Below, piece by piece: positions 62,101 through 64,000 of a stretch of 64,000 nucleotides of DNA. The notes under the pieces are model-generated. The model searched no databases and was not told the DNA's origin. It worked only from the letters and a program-made list of their open reading frames with translations. Every line of letters begins with the position of its first letter. Position 1 is the first letter of the stretch. Origin of the DNA: Luscinia megarhynchos (lineage: Eukaryota; Chordata; Aves; Passeriformes; Turdidae); contig JAPFBE010000002.1 in NCBI GenBank assembly GCA_034336665.1, forward strand, positions 4,634,146 through 4,698,145, written 5' to 3'. The translations under genes and the position numbers were made by a program.

Positions 62101-64000
62101 CAGCTCTCTCTCTGGCTCCTGCCAATTACATATCTATCTGGCAACATTGTGTTGCAAGTTTGTGACATGCAAAGTGGAAAGGCATACCCTTCTCTGGGAA
62201 AGGTACTCATTCTTTCCAAGGTGAAAAAGTAGATTGCTAAAATAAATGCAAACTTTAAACATCTGTGGTATCTGAAAATGCTGCACAGGTACATGTTAAG
62301 AAATTTTGTGTGTTTTGAAAACTGACAGGGCTTTGTAGATGGTCTTAAATAAGGCCATTAGCACATTCAAAAGCAACACATATTTTGCCCAAGTACTCCC
62401 AAAGCATAGAAGCATGTTCCAAAAAGAGTAAACAATCTTGCTTTGTCGTTGAACTCACAGAAAGCATTTTCTTAACTGGTGAGATTTTAAATATACCTGA
62501 AAAAAAGACCCCTTTAAAGATTCGAATGGGGCAATCCACTGACAATAGCATGAAAGTATAGCTTCAAAAACAGAGCAGCATCTGAAATTGCAGAATTTCA
62601 GTTTTATAAAAGAAGTGCAATTAAGGTAGAAAATGGTTTAAATTTCTTTCCACGTCTTCCTTTGTACTGTTCACTCCTAGTGCTCTTTTACAAATCTCTC
62701 ACAATATATTAGTAGTTTCTCCTGTCCCTGTGCACAATTTCTCTCTAGTGTGATCCTGTAGGTTGGTGGATTTGGCCAGTAATTATCTTACAACTGTGTT
62801 TGACAGATTTCATTGTGATAATCTGCTGCCATTAAGAAAATAACTTTCAGAGGCTTTTCCTTTCACTCATTCCTATTCCAGGTCCCTGCTCATTGCATGC
62901 AAGTTACTATTTACAGTGATAATATGTCAGCAATCTGCTAAGTACCTAAAGAGTGGGTTTATGTATAATGACTACAGGTGACATAATTAGAGCATCATAT
63001 TACATTTGCTTGTTAATTTTCAAAAAATGCAGGAAAGAAAGGATAAATAACTGTGGAATGTTATGGATTTGAACTAAATGCTCCTAAACATATAAGCCTC
63101 CATAGTCAAAATACAGAAATTAATAATAACCCTCTATTTACTTGACCTCAGTTCTAAATGCTTCTTTTTTTCATATTAATAGGAATTATACCATTGCAAA
63201 TCAGCTAGTCTTTAAAATCTCTGATTTTTGGGAGTCCTACAGTCTAACTGTTGACAACAGAAAAACTCTGGCTTCTGAGGTTGGCCAGGATGATTCCCAT
63301 GGTCCCCCTATAATAAGCTTCAAACAATAGCACCACCAAATATATTTAACCTTTAATATTATAAGGCCAGGGTACAAACCAATCTGAATGGGGTGCCTGA
63401 AATTCTTGAGAAATTTAAATTCTCTGGGTAAGGTTGATTCTTTATTTCGCCATGCACTGATCTCCCCTTTATCATAGCTCCAGGATAAACATGCAATTCA
63501 TACCATAGTATTTTCGGAAGCAATTTGTAGTCGATAGTCAATGTTAACTCATGTGGCAAAAAGATACCAAAATATGAATAGTTACAGAAAAAGCAAAAGC
63601 TGAAATTAAGAGCATTTTGTAAGTGAGCTACTCTGTTTTATTGAGAATTAATGCTATAATCAGGATGACTCCAATCAATAGTAAATTCAGCAGATTATAA
63701 CAATGCATGGCAAAACAAAATGAATACCTCAAAAATAAATTACCACACCCTTAGCTACATTTCTTAGCTGAGTTTTATTTTGATAACCAGTATCTCTGAT
63801 CCCTGCAAATGTTATGCTATGCAACATAAAAGGGAAATACTATCTTTGTCCAAAAAATAAAAGTCTAAAGGAAGATGGTTTACACCATCCTCTTTTGATA
63901 GAAATTACACAAGGTTTTCAGACACTGCAGTTTGTACCATTAACATTTAATCAACTGCAAAGCTGTGTGCTTTCATATGTAAGTCTCAGCAATAGCCAGG

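Larger units (their letters stand above)
37287..64000 (-). other. HECW1: HECW1 upstream intron, at least 26.7 kb, partial
   Basis: This is sequence upstream of the first exon seen. The preceding coding exon should end in a segment like IIWKIDASSYFVE plus a split proline codon. I searched by eye on the minus strand for that donor context and for the WIG/FLDYKNRG stretch and found neither, so I treat it as a single large intron running off the window. It contains one solo LTR (40878-41449), a purine-skewed tract (about 42890-43290), a T/G homopolymer junction near 52827-52864, a TA repeat at 54178-54190 and two adjacent small inverted repeats at 59051-59100. A non-coding 5' exon or enhancer could be hidden here and would not be recognisable by eye. 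Confidence 0.65.

Noticed and set aside
63359..63559. Minus-strand frame with ELTLTIDYK text, checked as HECW1 or retroelement
   Set aside because: Only a chance resemblance to the DYK motif of HECW1; neighbouring residues do not match and no element boundaries are visible.

Overview
The window looks like AT-rich intronic DNA from a bird. The evidence is two CR1 LINE fragments (one with the typical avian CR1 reverse-transcriptase tail and 3' end) and two solo LTRs of the ERVL-like kind that I know as abundant in neoavian birds. The host is probably not a galliform, but that is inferred from remembered LTR families, not from a search.

The only gene I can support is HECW1 (NEDL1), a HECT-type E3 ubiquitin ligase, transcribed from the minus strand. 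Three consecutive internal coding exons are present: 37192-37286 (HECW N-terminal domain), 11611-11686 (linker) and 2364-2533 (start of the C2 domain). They join in frame with canonical AG/GT borders (split C|CT codon into the first, phase 0 between the first and second, split G|AT codon between the second and third). The introns between them are 25,505 bp and 9,077 bp. The next downstream exon (rest of C2) lies beyond position 1. The preceding upstream exon was not found in 37287-64000, so that stretch appears to be one intron of at least 26.7 kb.

Layout: 1-2363 intron; 2364-2533 exon; 2534-11610 intron; 11611-11686 exon; 11687-37191 intron carrying a short sense-oriented CR1 (about 20271-20590), a solo LTR with a perfect 5-bp target-site duplication (25152-25759) and an adjacent decayed 1-kb CR1 (about 25880-26948); 37192-37286 exon; 37287-64000 intron carrying a second solo LTR (40878-41449), a purine-rich tract and simple repeats. 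No tRNA, rRNA, CRISPR array, nested protein-coding gene or operon was seen. Most open reading frames in the window are chance frames without recognisable homology or coding character.

I did not find a convincing undescribed system. The items most worth a second look are a perfect 13-bp inverted repeat 145 nt upstream of a HECW1 splice acceptor, a cluster of substitutions in the conserved C2 exon, and the orientation and subfamily structure of the intronic LTRs.
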